From Marchantia polymorpha subsp. ruderalis (taxonomy: Eukaryota > Streptophyta > Marchantiopsida > Marchantiales > Marchantiaceae), in contig AP031355.1 in NCBI GenBank assembly GCA_037833965.1, positions 17,261,501-17,325,500 of the forward strand: 64,000 bases of DNA, given 5' to 3'. The translations under genes were made by a program, and so were the position numbers. Each line of letters begins with the position of its first letter. The first letter of the stretch is position 1. Shown in pieces: positions 37,061 through 50,800 of this stretch. Below the pieces are notes generated by a model. The model was not told the origin of the DNA. It searched no databases and was given only the letters and a program-made list of their open reading frames with translations.

Positions 37061-38889
37061 CGTCTATTCGTTTTATATTTGTGATACTTTGCCTACCGGC
37101 GAAATACGCACAGATCGCGCAGGTTCAAGTTGCGTACTTCAGAGGGAGACTACTGTAGTGATTCCATGTCCTCTTTATCTCTTTGTCTGTAGGCAGTTGA
37201 TACGTTTGTTTTGGCGATATGGGGCTTGGCACTTGCTATTTGTTTAAGATGATGTTAAAATATGTAGTTTCTGGGACATGTATGTGCTCAAACAAGACAC
37301 TCATTTCATTCTGTATGGGAATCAAATTTATTATCCCCAATTGGCACTCGAGGGTCATATGGAGGGCTAGGCATTTTATCGAATTTGTTGAGGCTGTTGT
37401 ACCACTGTTACTACAATTCCAATAGAACAGTCTTGGTTATTGGCTATTAATTTGAAGCGTCTGATATTGATCAATGACGAGTATGAGATTGACTTCTTCT
37501 TCGATAGCTTCCAATGTATTTGTTAATATTCTATGCGTAACAATAGAAGAAGATGGTGGTATGGAAATCGATGTGGAGGGTCTACCGCATCCCCATTGAG
37601 ATTTGCCAATGACATTTTCGTTGAAAGGAAGAAAGAAAAGCTTGCAGGATATCTTCTCACGAAAAACGTGTTTATGTGTTGAGCATAAAACTCAATGAGA
37701 AATTAAGTGGTGTTTGGGGTTGTTAATGAGCGATAGCATCCTTCTGAAAGTTCTTCTCTATCCCTAATTGTAGAAAATCACACTTCACTGATCTGCCTAA
37801 CAGTGTTTTACGTCATCTTCACAAAGTTTATGTTTCTATTTTCTGTATTTTGCTGGAGGGGCATTAACGATAATTGTAGGCACGTTTGATATTTATGGAA
37901 TGCACCTGAAGGTCAAGACTCCAAAGACCAGAAATGAGGACCAAGGAAACGAGAGGAAGCAGAGAACAGAAAAGTTCAGAAAGACCGAAAGCAGTGGGGG
38001 CAAACTGAGAAAACTCTGTAAAGTAGAGTTCAAACTTTTGAGACCAGCATGGCCAGATCTGTTATGTGAAGAAAGAAAAGGAGTGAGGGATTTAGAACAC
38101 ATAAGAGTCAAATTAGAAGGTTGTAGGACCAGATGTGAAGATATCTTTTGAAGGATTTGTTTTTAGAGGAACTGTCTAGTTAATGTTGTTATCGTCTTAT
38201 TGTTATGTTTATGGTTTGTGTTGTGTGGTTTGGGTTGGTTCAGAGAGGCTTTATTGCCAAATATAACCACACTATTAGCAATCAAGGATACTTGTGTGTC
38301 TAGAGATCCAATAGGTAGAGGGTGGAATATATCAGAAATCTTTGTTCAGCTTATTTGGTATTCGAAGATCGATGAGATGTGAATTGTGTAATCTAAAAAG
38401 ATGAAAGAGAGTAGAAGTGGGAGACCTGATGCCACTGGAAACTAGGTTTCAAGTCCGACGAGAGTACTGAAGTATGCCTGGTATAATATTGTTGCCTTGG
38501 CAAGGGAATGTTTTCATAAGTCTTACTTATACCAAGTTATGCCAGGCAGATTTCATAAATATTGTCTTCATTTCGTTTACTCGCATTTGAGAAGTGATGT
38601 ACTATATACTCTACTTGAAGGGGTATCTATGATTTTGAAGGCCCGTGTATCTACTGACTTAAGCTGTCTCTTGTCTTCGCTGAAGTGGACACCTGACCAC
38701 TTGTTTGTTTGTTTATATACAGGGAGATTCACAACTTGAAGCAAGGAGCGTTCATATTAATGCTTTCTCACGAGTCATGCGACTCATGGATGCGCGTTGC
38801 AGAACTTTGACAGTAGCGCATCTAACAAATCATCTGGCTCTTGTATAAACAAACAAATCAAAGAAGGAAGCCAGCGTCTGGTCTGATTA
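37061..38889. promoter_or_regulatory. Divergent intergenic/5' region of LUMINIDEPENDENS and the 98-residue gene
   Basis: Holds the promoters of two divergent genes. A purine-rich stretch at about 37,905-38,110 leaves frames open on both strands but shows no known motif. Near 38,736 a pyrimidine-rich run ending TATATACAG could be the acceptor of a 5' untranslated intron of the + strand gene. Nothing else is supported. Confidence 0.4.
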
Positions 38890-41800
38890 ATGGAACCGGA
38901 AGCAGATGTTCATGAAGGTGCCGGTGAGAGTTCGTCGTTTGGAAGTGTATTGGAATTAGGTGGTGAGCCTAGGACTGAGTGTACATATTCTGTACCAAAT
39001 GAGATCAATGAAGGCTTGGCCGAAATGCCAGAACAGAATTATGGAAGTTCCTTAGACATGACACCGGACATTGGACGAGAATCCTACGCATTACGTCCTG
39101 GGATCGAATTCAGTACAGACTTAAGAATGGAACTGTCTGCTGATGTTTTGGCCTCCTTGGGAGGTTCTTCTAATGATGTGGAGAAGCCTCCCGAGGACAA
39201 TCTTCTTGACATAAGTTCCATGCGCGAGGATTTGCGCACAGAACTGCAATTCATTCAAGAACTTTCCATGAGTCCTCCACCTGACCCCGTTAACTCTTCA
39301 GATCCTGGCAATTTTACCTCTGAAGGGGCCAACACACACACTGAAGCGGACTCTGGTGCATACGGACCTGTTGATTCTGTCTCTGCTGAAGTTCAATATG
39401 ATTGCGCTGTACCTGCATCCACAGACTCCGACTCCCCAGTACATGCGCAAGTTGATCCTACTCTTGGCGAAACTGTAAATGACCAAGTTCATCCTTCCGT
39501 CTTCGAAACTTCTGCACAAACTCCAGTCGAGGCTACTAGTAACATGGTTTCTTTTGCAGCTTCGTTATCTTTCCCCATGACATCCATGAATGCCCGTACG
39601 CTCGAGGTTGTTGGCTCTACTTACTATGAGAATTGCCCTGTGGCTTCGGGGCCCGACATGTTACCTTCTGACAGAGTTGTGTATCATCCCGTTGATGTTG
39701 CTTCGAACTCCCAGAGTACCAACACTACAGTGACACCATTGTCAGTATTAGATGCAACTGGTGGCGGGAACGAAACCAGTTCACCTTTTGAGGTCGAGGG
39801 TACAGCGTCAGCAATAGCTCTTGTAACTTCGGATGTTAATTCTTGTGGTGACAAGGACACTAAAACGACCGAGTTGGAGGAAAGTGCAGTGACCTATGTA
39901 CCTAGCTCGGAAGAAGAAGCCTGCTTCTTTAGTGTGGCTGTTGGCACTGATTCCCTTCAAGTGCCGTCAGAGCGCATCTCACCTCCTGCAGCTGAACGTG
40001 CTCAGGGCCTGAGCCCGTCCAGTTCCCCGGTCGATTTTTCTAAAAATATACATGAGAGACCTGCGGTATCTGGTGATGATGATGTCGGGCAAGACGTTCC
40101 AGTTTTCCCCTCGACTCTGACTATGGGTGAATCTTGTTCGTTAGATTCGGGTCATCTTCGGGATGAGAACTCGGCTGTCAAGCTGCCAGAATTGGCAGCC
40201 CTGGGCTCTTACGGCACCGGAAGATTCTCTGGTGTAGCTGACCACGAAGTGGCTTCCTCAACTGCTGAGGGTTCTGCGGTTATACATGTTGAGAAGTTCC
40301 AGACGGAATCTCACTCTAGTTTTGCACAAGACCTGCCTGAAGCTCAAGCCGATCTATCAAATACTTGTTCTGCAGATGTTCTTGTTGTTTCTGCTGTTCA
40401 AGCGCTTCCTCTTTTCTCACGGGTAGAGGCGTCTGAAGGAAACAAACAGATAGGGTTCTTGCATCTTCCAACTCAGGCCCCTCCCCTCTCATCACCTTCA
40501 CTAGTATCTGAAATGGAATTGCACTCATCTGTCAATGGACAGTCTTCTCCTCCCCGTGATTCTTCTGCACCTTCTGGAAATGTTTCACCTGTTGCTTATG
40601 CTCCTCCTTATTCACCTGAACCTCCCGTTATTCAAGCTACCCCAGGGTCTGCCGACGCTATCATCTCAAAATCAGAAGCGCCAGCTCGTCTAGAACCTAG
40701 TCTGTTGTCACCCAAGGCTCCTCGAGCTGATTCTGAAACTTCCTTACTTTCTGCTCGACCAGGCCATTTCTGGGATGTGCCCTCGTCCTCTGGTCGTTCT
40801 CTTCCTGCCTTACCTACCCTCTCTGCCTATTTCGACGGATCTCGCTCTCCCTTTCGTGGTAGGAAGACCGCAAGGAGGAAGAAGTCAAGCGAGTCTGTAT
40901 TTGATAGTAAAGGTAAAACTTCAGGTGAGATGGACAGAATGGATGAAGTGGTTGAGCTGGAAAACATGATCGAAGCACAGAAGAAGACGATGCAGTGGCA
41001 GATTGATGAACTTCAACGCATAATGATGAAGCAGTGTGAGCTTACTGGGAAGAATCCGCTCTCCGAAGAAATGGTAAGCCACAGTCAATCAGAAGTTAAA
41101 CTCCTCAGAATAGTGTTTCTCAATCCATGTAAGGCTGAGAGTCCTGCATGTGCATACTCATTTAGTTTTTTGAAGTAATGTTTGTGGAGTTGATATGTCG
41201 GTTTGAAAAGTAAGTCCGGAAGGACAGTGCAATTACTTGATAAAAATTATAATACACTCTGTATGTAGATCAACAAATATAGATTTCAATTTGCTCGGCT
41301 ATAAGTACAAATCCATCGGCCATTTTAAATAATAGTTTCATATATATATATATATATATATGTTCAGATTCTTTGTTCCATACCACATTAATTCATTGCT
41401 CAAGGATGGTTGATATTTGCAAAACCGCAGTGCAGTAGAAGACAGTTATTGGAAATCTACCTTACATTGTACTCTAATAATTTACCCTCTCTTCAATATA
41501 CGTTAAAGCATTGCATTTTCAAAGGAACTTTGTAATCTTATTGTGGATTTGTAGACGCCCATAGAGATTACTTAGAAGAAATCAGTTGATCGGCTTTCAG
41601 CTGGTCATTGTGAACTCAATGCAGAAACTTACTCAGTTTAGGAGGGCGTTTGGCAGAGCCGCTCCTCGAATCGTAGTGGAAGAGAACAATGACTTTGAAT
41701 TTTTTTTTCCCTTACAATCAGATGACATTGACAGCATTGTTTATCTTGTCTGTCTTTCAGATTTACGAAGTTCTTGGGGAGAAAGGTGCAGGTGGGTCAA

Positions 41801-44800
41801 AGATAGCATGTGGACTTTCACTTAAAGATCTCTTTTTCCAAAGTTGATGCAGACCTATCATTTCCATGTTATGCTCATTTGGCCAGAAATATGACATTGA
41901 CATGAATAATTGCTGATGAACTTTATCTTGCAGATAAGAAATTAGGAGAAGTACCATCAGCGGAAGCTTTGAAAAGTATGAAAGAAGTATTTGCGATCAA
42001 AGACACTATTACCAAGAAAGAGGCTCGTGAAATCAGCAGCATGACTGGAGCCACCGTCACTCAGGTGGTTTAAATTCCCAGTACCTGCTCAAGCGTTTGC
42101 ACATGGTGACACAAACAAATGCCTCAGAAAGGCACGGAACGAACCGGTTAATTTTTGCATGAGGCTGATGAAGTTCAGAATGCTTGGAAATGTTGCAAAC
42201 TAATGATGAACGAAATTCTTTTCTGTCCTTGCGGACTAGAGGGGACCGTAAGTTTTAGCAACTGGACAGTCTCTGCAGTGTTATCAATCTCAATGCAATA
42301 CAGCTGAGCTTAACACTCCTCTTCATTTCTACAGAGATGAACCTCCCGGGGTAGGTAGAGAGAAACATGGTAGTGTTCTAGACCAAGCTTAGAGATAGAT
42401 TTGAATGAGGTTTACTGAAAGATAGGCTCATGAATCTGTGGACATTTAGTGTCCTTGCTTCAATTTATCGTACTCTAAACGGAACAGTACATGCCGAAAA
42501 TATGCTGAAGTACTAGGTGACTGGACTTCTGGTGGTGATTGAGAAGCCCCTCCATGCATCGAGTTTGATTTGAACCTCAAGTGCCAGTCGTAGTCTGAAG
42601 ACCATCGAATCCTCAAATTGGCATGGGGGTGTGGCAGTTGAGAAGCCCCTCCATTTAGTCTGTTAGGATCAAACTTACAAGCATTTGCCTGTTCGAAGAC
42701 CTTAGACCCGTCAGCTTGTCTGGGCGGTGCTCGTGATGGGGCAAGAAAAAAGAAAAATTGAGGAAGGACGGAGAATGAGGAGGAAAAAGTTAGTATCGTT
42801 GTATAATGAAGACGGTTACATTTAACTGGGGTTCAGTGGAACCCGTTGCTAGTGTTGTGATCATGGAGGTCCAGCATAAGGGGAGTTACTCTGTCGTATG
42901 GTATTACTTTTTAAGCTTATTTTTCTTCTGTTGCCGCTGTAGTCAGTGTAGCCAAGTGTCGGGGGTGACAGCGTTTTGGTCGTTATATTGACTATTGCAT
43001 GAACTCGCAATTTGGTCAAATTTCTGTTGAATTTTATTATTGACGGTTGAAATTACTGAGCACAAGGCATGGCATGTTTGTCCTTCTTAAACATTTTTTC
43101 CTGCAAACTGCAAGCAATCAGATGGTCTTGGTGGTTTATATTCTCATTTTCTTGATAACCCTATCAAAAAAATAACTACATAAAATTTCTCGGATTAACT
43201 GAAGTCCACCGCAAAATGCGGTGGATCCAGATGAAATTGAAACATACAGCTTTTTGCTTGAAGTATATGTAAGGAACTATTTTGCCTCTTTAAGTCAACA
43301 TTTAACAGAAATTGAACGTGTTCAACTTCTGTTGGACAATTCAAAATTGAAACCAGTTGCAAAAAGTCGATTTGTCACTTACAAGACTGGAGTTTTTCCT
43401 GGGACCTTACCACAAATGTTGTACCTGGATAGTCCGAAGATAACATTTAATGTGAATGGTAGCTAGTATTAGCCTTTTTTTTTTTGTATTGCACGAACAA
43501 TTTATTCCTCTTGCTGGGCTTTCAATCATAGTGAACCCTTTTCTTCCAAGTTCGAGTATCGAAGATACTTTCTCCAGCCTCTTGTATTGATATTCGAGGC
43601 TCTATCAAGTAAACCGAGATGAATTACTTCGTTTCTTTTGCAGGAATGATATAACAAACAAAATAAAGTGTTCTCTTTGAGTTTTGATAATATATAACCG
43701 GTCAGCCAGAGCGCGAGTTCTGGGCAACCTCTAAAACTGCAATCAAGTTATCAGTAACTGCATCTTCGTATCCAAAAGTGTGTCAGATCAATGGTCGCTT
43801 TCAAATCTGAACCACCTTGAGGTTTCAGTCCACGGCAAGTATCTCATTATTATATCTAATGGTACTCTCGCTGTCAGGTCCGGGAGTTTTTTCAAACACA
43901 ACGAAACCTTGTGAAGAAGCTTGTTCAGCAAGTCTATGACGAGACAGGAAGAGTTGGTATAAAGAACGCGTCGGAGCAATCGCAGCCAAGCATTCCTACT
44001 ATCAGTAACAATGTTGGGGTTGAAAGAGATCTTGGTTTTCACAAGCTTACGAGTATTGAGTCTGTTGAGAGGTCTTTAGAGCTCATGAGAGCTGAGCGCA
44101 CATTTTTCGGACAAATGCAACTTCTGCAAATTATACTGCAAACAGAAGCAGGCGCTTTGATTCTTCGAAGGTTAGTTTAGCTCATCCAGTTGCAAGTTAT
44201 TTTGTGGATGATGCAAACTCCGTTGTAGGAATTGGGTACTAATAAATTTGTTTAATATAGAAAGCTATGCATTTGTATGTTCTTAATTCCTTGTCAGTGC
44301 CCAGACAGTACGGATCACAAGTACCTGCCACTTGGTACATCAAATTTTCTCACAATGTCGGCAAAAGCCTGTTCATAGAGCTCGTAGAGCTTATGCCAGA
44401 TTTGACGGATACTCTGTATCACTTCGTTTTACTTTTGGATACACGTGCAGGTTTTTGGAGAAGGGGGGTCTGAAGGTTGTGGGCGGTTGGCTTGTGGAAG
44501 CAGCTGCTGAGGAGCAGACAAGTGTTCTGCGTCAGCTGCTAAAAGTATGACATATACCTTTTCCGATATGAAACTCCTCAGCTTAGAAAAACTTGAATGT
44601 AGGATGTTATCTGCCACCTGATGAAGGTGCCGAGGAAGTTATATATTTTCATTTGTTCGTCATGTTGACGAATTTAACTAAAATTCGTCAACAGTCACCA
44701 TGATAAAGAATTTTCTGTGTCTAACAACAGATTTAATTCTTGTGAGTTTTCGTCCGAAAACTTACACTTTGATCTCTGTACCTGCATTTCGCAGGTTTTA

Positions 44801-47800
44801 GGCCACTTGCCAATAAGTCAATCGGTGCCTCATCAGATGCCAGCTTTAGTTCAAAACGTGAACAAACTTCGATTTTACCAAAATTCGGGTAGGTTTTATC
44901 TCATCATCATACTTTCAAAAAATACCGTATGTATCTTCCTTCATGTAATTGATACATAAAATTCCAATATTTGACTTTTTGATGAGCAGATATAAGTTCT
45001 CAGGCTCGAGCTTTACTTGCTATGTGGAGCAAAATGCTGAAGCAAAAGACTGAAGCACCAAAACCTGCAGCTGCAGTTACAGGCAAACCAACCGCTGCTC
45101 TAGAGAGAAGTAAGTCATATTGTTATTTTCGACTGTCTGTGGGTGAACTGAGTTACTTGTCGCAGTTGCAAAATACAATCTCGATAGTCTTCCTGAGGTT
45201 TACGTTACGTGCAAAGGAAACTGTCATCTGTTGTACCATTCGGTTTCCAAGAAGAGGATCACAACTCTTGGAGATTGTCAGTCAAATAAGCTTTGCTATC
45301 AAATCTAGGACCGAAAGCCTCCACGTCAGAAAGTTTGATGACGTAAACACTCGTCCCACTTCTTTTATTTGTATGAATCAATCCTTTTCTCCAGACTTGT
45401 GAGCCTCAGATTTGTTGGATTTAAGTTGAAGGTTGAAGGGCTCTCACATAACACCTTTGAATTTAATCTTCTTATCGACATCATGTGAAGTCACTATCAA
45501 ATGTCAGAAAAAAAATAGATCAGAACACGACGAACGGTACCTTCTCTTTGTACTTCTGTTCTCGACTTAGCTTGAAAATAAAAGTTTTGCAACTTAGAGA
45601 CATGTACCTGAATTGATTTCCAGTCTAGCAACTGCCAATCCAAGTCTCTCATTTTCCTGTTGAAGCTTTTACCTTTTTTTTTTTCGTGTATCATTCTCAA
45701 AGCGTATCCAAAAAAAAGAAAACCTTTTATGCTACTACCGAATGTAGTGCCCGGTGGCTAGGCTTGGCCACGGTCCGGTCCGGACTGGCGGTTAACCGGT
45801 TAACCGGTTAACCGTCGGTTCGGTTTAACCGGTCTCAATTTTCCCCGGGACCTGTTAACCGGTCCCCATTTAGTCACCAGAGACTAATGTATCCATTTCG
45901 TCACCCGAGACTAATTTATCCATTTCGTCACACGAGACTAATGTATATTTCATAAATGGTATAGAGTGTTTTACGAGTGGGTAGTACTGCGGATGTGTAT
46001 CATCTTAGAGTAATTCACAGCCTTCATAATGAAGGCAATGGAGCTCTGATTGTCTTGAGCTAAGAGAGTTGAGCTGCCTCAATATGGTTAGTAACCATAT
46101 TGAGGTAGCTCAACCTACTCAGCGTTAATGTTACGATCAACGATAATGTTCTGGAACTGATGAAAAGCTGGAACCGCTTATTCCGAGAGCAAGCTCCTAA
46201 AAAATGATAAAACTTGGCCTGCGTTACTGTTTCTCCAAAAGTTTTGAAAGGACCGGTTAACCGGTTAACCTTAGTTTTCTTAACTGGTTAATCGTCAACC
46301 GGACCGTGCCGAAGCCTACCGGTGGGTATATAACCGTAGAAGGTTGATTTCCGTGGGGAGTAGTATGGAAATGGCGGCTGATCTCGGCCTCAAAATATGT
46401 TTCTTTGTCAGCACGCACAGAATGGACGGCGCGAAGCGATAGAACGCATAGCGTTCTTCTGACGCTCTTCTGTCATCATTTTCGTCTTTCGGCCAGATAC
46501 TTTGAAGTCGACTGCATGTCAGCCATCTGAGACATAGATTCTCACAATTCAAATCAATTACAGAACATATCAATCTTCGTGCTATTATCTGAGCACCTTT
46601 CAAACATGAGTCGGATAAATGGTTCAGCCTGTGACTAGGACATCCTAACGAATACAGATATCTATCGACAAATTGGGTATCTAATTAACTCCATTGTGCC
46701 GAGATAAACTTCAGAATTATTAACGGAAGTCAATGTTTGTTGAGGTGAATTATATCAGAAATTAATGTGCAGAACAAGTTAGGAGTTGAAAGTTAAACGG
46801 CTACATGTTATGTGACAGATCTGGCTTCAGCCCCTGGTGTTCAAAAAAGAAACCGGTACGTAGGGGAGATAACCACTTATTTTCATTCGAATATTTTGGA
46901 AAGAATTTCTGTGTATTGCAAAATGGCGTGAATTACTGATGGAGATTGTTAGAGTATTTTCCCGAAAACTCTTATTATTCGAAAAAGTCCTGTGTGCATG
47001 TGTTCTAATTTTTTATGGTACATGGATGATTAGTGAGACACTCTCAGTAACTCACGGCGGATCAGGACCACGTAAGAAGAAAGCAAAGGAAGGTTAGTCC
47101 AGTATTTTTTCGGCGGCTTTGAACTTGCTTAGCTTCTCATATGGCTGATCGGCCTCTCCTCAGCTTTTAAATACTTGTATATCTCCGGTTTATACGCGTT
47201 TGTTTGTAAAACACGCATAGCTATTTGATATCTACACGGGTTACTAGTGACAGCTCTAGTGAGATTTAATCATTCCTATTTACTTGTCTCCATTTCTTTG
47301 AAGTTTCACTGGTGATTGTTGATTATGAACGTGGTCATATGAACAAGGTCTGACGTTCTTTCGATTGCAGAAGAGACTTCACAGACCGACTTGAAGGCTT
47401 CAGGAGTTCCATCTATGGGTTCCCCTTCACGTAATGTGAGTACCTTTACTTTCTTCGAGACAGATGGTCCTCAAATATGTCTCCTAAATCTGTAACAATT
47501 GGAGAATAATTTCATCGTTCGTGTGTATTCAGATATCAGGTCTAGTTGTTGTGGACCCCACAGTTTCCAACCAGCCATCGGTTCCAAACCCACCACCAGC
47601 AGCCAAACAACGGTATGTGATGAGTCAAACTCGAGTATATGGGTTTGAACTAGGAAATGCGGAGGATGTATGTCTATTGAGAAGATAAGAAGTATTTCAT
47701 TTGGGACTGAACTTTTCATGGTATGGCGAGCTCCATATTACTTGGTTTACCTGCTGAAGACTATAGTGGTCTTTTCGTTCAATGTAGATGGTCTCACACC

Positions 47801-50800
47801 CTGCAGCCATCCGAAAGTGCGGTTGCTGCGGTTAGCGTTTCAAGAAAGAGAGTCGTCTCCAAGTCTCTCGGCGATCGTATCCTTGTTCAAAGTGGAATCT
47901 TTGTGTATATCAGTCTTTTGCAGTCTTATCAGGTGTTCTTTCTTTTCTACAAGTATGAGAATTTCAAGATCGCTTTTCTTTATCCTTGACGACTTGTTTG
48001 GTATCCCTTGACTATGATTGTCCTTGATGATTATATAGTGACATACCACATATGCGCACCTTACCTACCCGAGTGAATATTGTTATCAATCGTGTTTAGA
48101 TACGAGAAGTACCAAATTCTCTTTATATGCATTCTACGTTGCTGTACCCGATTATACTTTGATCATTGACCTTAATGGAATAGCCTCAGATGCCAAAGAG
48201 CGTCGCAAATTACAACTGGTGGAAGATAAACCTGCAGGAAAATCCTTCCTGACTGGAGGGGCATCCAAGTCATCAATATCGAAGAATTCCAGACCTCTTT
48301 CTACAGACGACATTTATAAAGCTAAAAAGCTTCAGCGACTCATGCAAGAGCCGCTAACGAAATCAAGGAGAAAGGCTGCTGCCGCTGAGGAAACTTCGCA
48401 GACTGTGGATGTAGACCTTAAAACGGTGCCCAAGAAAAGCGTACCTCCCTCTAGGCCTGAGCAGCAGGATCTCTCCAGAGGGTCTACAGGAAACACGTCA
48501 GTTTCCGATTATCAATTTTTGAACAAGCGGGTGTCTTCAACGGCTGGTATTATCGAACGGACTGAGGTTTCTAAGTGGGAAACTCTTGCCAGCAGACTTC
48601 AGCAGGATATGTATCAACCTTCGATAACGCCTACTTCATCGCCAGATCGAGGTCAGAGAACAATTACTCCGACCGCATCGCCAGATAGACCGCAACTGAT
48701 CATAACTCCCATCGCATCACCTGAGCGTCCTCCTATTGAGAAACCCAATTCACCTCCAGATCTTTCCGAAATTGTCAGTACACCGTTGAGTCCGGAAGAT
48801 ATACCCCAGAGAGTGATTACATCCACATCTGACCGTTCTCAAGGTATTTTGTCATCAGCAGCCATTCTCGATTCTATTCCTCAGAAAACGTATCCAAAGA
48901 GCACGTCAGTTTCAGCAGATGAGTCTCAAATATTCACTCCTTTCAGCTCTAACCCGGGGTTGATGGAGTCTGTGCATCACGCAATGATACCCCAACAAGT
49001 ACAACAACCGACAGACACGTTGGTTCCAGGCTTTCCGTTTGCATGCAAGGAACCGAGTGATGCAACAGTGTTTCCTGTCGGAGGTGAAGTAGTAAGACCT
49101 ACCGAAAATATGCCCAGAGATAATCCCGTTTCTGTCACCGTGACAAACACACATCCGGCCTTTTTGGACCAAAACCATCCTTCTGCCCCAGTATCGGGGC
49201 AGCTTTATCCACAGATGGAGTCGGGACGCCCTGCGACTGGCGTACCGTTGTATACAATACCTTCTCCGACTCCTGAAAATGAAGTAGAGGTCAAGGAGGG
49301 ACAACAGTTTGTTGAGAGTTCTAGTTCTCGGTTTCCACCAAAAGAACCTGCCGTCATTGATTTCTATGCTGCTCTAAGAGCGAACATGATTCGATGGAGA
49401 ATTCCAGCAGGTACGAGAATTACCTTCTATTCATTGTTCTACTCGTCTTCGCATCAAATTACTTGTTCGTGTATACTACTTCATGTACTCCAGGTGCAAT
49501 AGCATTTTCTTGAATTTGATCACCTGTTCACTTTTGCAGAATTTCATCTGGACCCTCAATGGAATGTAGCTGCGGGAGAAGACAGTAAAGAGAAAGAAAT
49601 GCAGTCTGCTCGCGTGAAGAGGGAAGAGGAGGCCTACTATCCAGATGCGAGTACTATACCAAGTGACCCTAAAGATCCCTGGGAAGAAGAGCCGAATTAT
49701 GACGATAGTCTTACATTTGAGATATTCCTAGACAATAATCACCGGAAGGCTGCTTCTGCAATGCAGATTTCAACAGACCATATGAGTGCCCCAACCACGA
49801 ATGTGATGCCGTCTGGAATAGCTCCGAACAGTTTCATGGCAGAACCGTCAAACAATATGTTTCAACCTGGAAGTGGGTATAGTGCTGCAGATTCTTCTGT
49901 TGATCAGTCGAGGAGGGTACCCAATGTCAGTGGGCTTGATTTGCTACTCCAACAACTATCTGCTGGGGGTGGAGTAGCACATGATCCAGCTCTTCTTACC
50001 CTTCTTCTACAGAATCCTGATCTCGTGAATCAGCTGACTGCTGGCCAGGGTTATCCTCAAAGCGGAAATACAACTCAGAATGTCTTCGCACCACCTTTGG
50101 ACTCGCTCAAACAATCAAGTAACAGTGGAAACCTTGGGGTTGGGTTAAGAACTTCAGCAGGAGATCTAGGACTTGACAGAGTTGGAGCTTCAAACATCTC
50201 AGTCACAATGGTACACTCTCCACAACTTGCGCGCGCAGCACCATCTGTGATTCAGGTGGTGGGTATAACATGGATTATGCTTTTTCAGTGTTCTTCCAGT
50301 GTTTGTAATATTAGTATCTGCTCTAGGTATGCTTGCACTAATGGAACTAGTTCAGTGCCGCCACTGAATGGGCTACAGATTAGGTTACTATATGCACAGG
50401 TTCTCATATATGACGATTTTGTGATCTTTGTTAACCTTATTATGATAATTCTATATGAGACTTTTGTTACTTTTGTTCTATTTCACGTTGAGCCCTGGAT
50501 ATCTGAAAGTTATCTCCGTAGTTATCTTTGTGTCTTGTTAAATTTCGAAAACAGTTTAGATCGGGAGCTCTACTCAAAACGTATAACCTTAACCAACTCT
50601 AGCTTGACAGTTAGGTGCGTGATAATGTATATGTTAAGCTTTACCAAGTCATCTTGCTCAGAAGAAAGACACATTGTAAACTTGGATGTTTCTCGCTAGA
50701 CAAACCTGCTGCCCAGTCAAGCCGAATGAGGTGATAGTTATCTGCTGCTTGTGTAACGAAGACAACCGTCATTTATAGATCAGCATCTACATACGCTTGC

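Larger units (their letters stand above)
45748..46328. mobile_element. Inverted-repeat DNA element in LD intron 7
   Basis: The ends are inverted: TAGGCTTGGCCACGGTCCGG near the left end matches TAGGCTTCGGCACGGTCCGG read in reverse complement from the right end. Inside both ends lie repeated GGTTAACCGGTTAACC motifs, the sort of subterminal arrays seen in some hAT families. Internally there are three 27-bp tandem copies (45873, 45900, 45927; GAGACTAAT core) and a near-perfect palindrome (46068-46114). There is no coding capacity. I could not assign a target duplication, so the outer limits are approximate. Confidence 0.7.
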
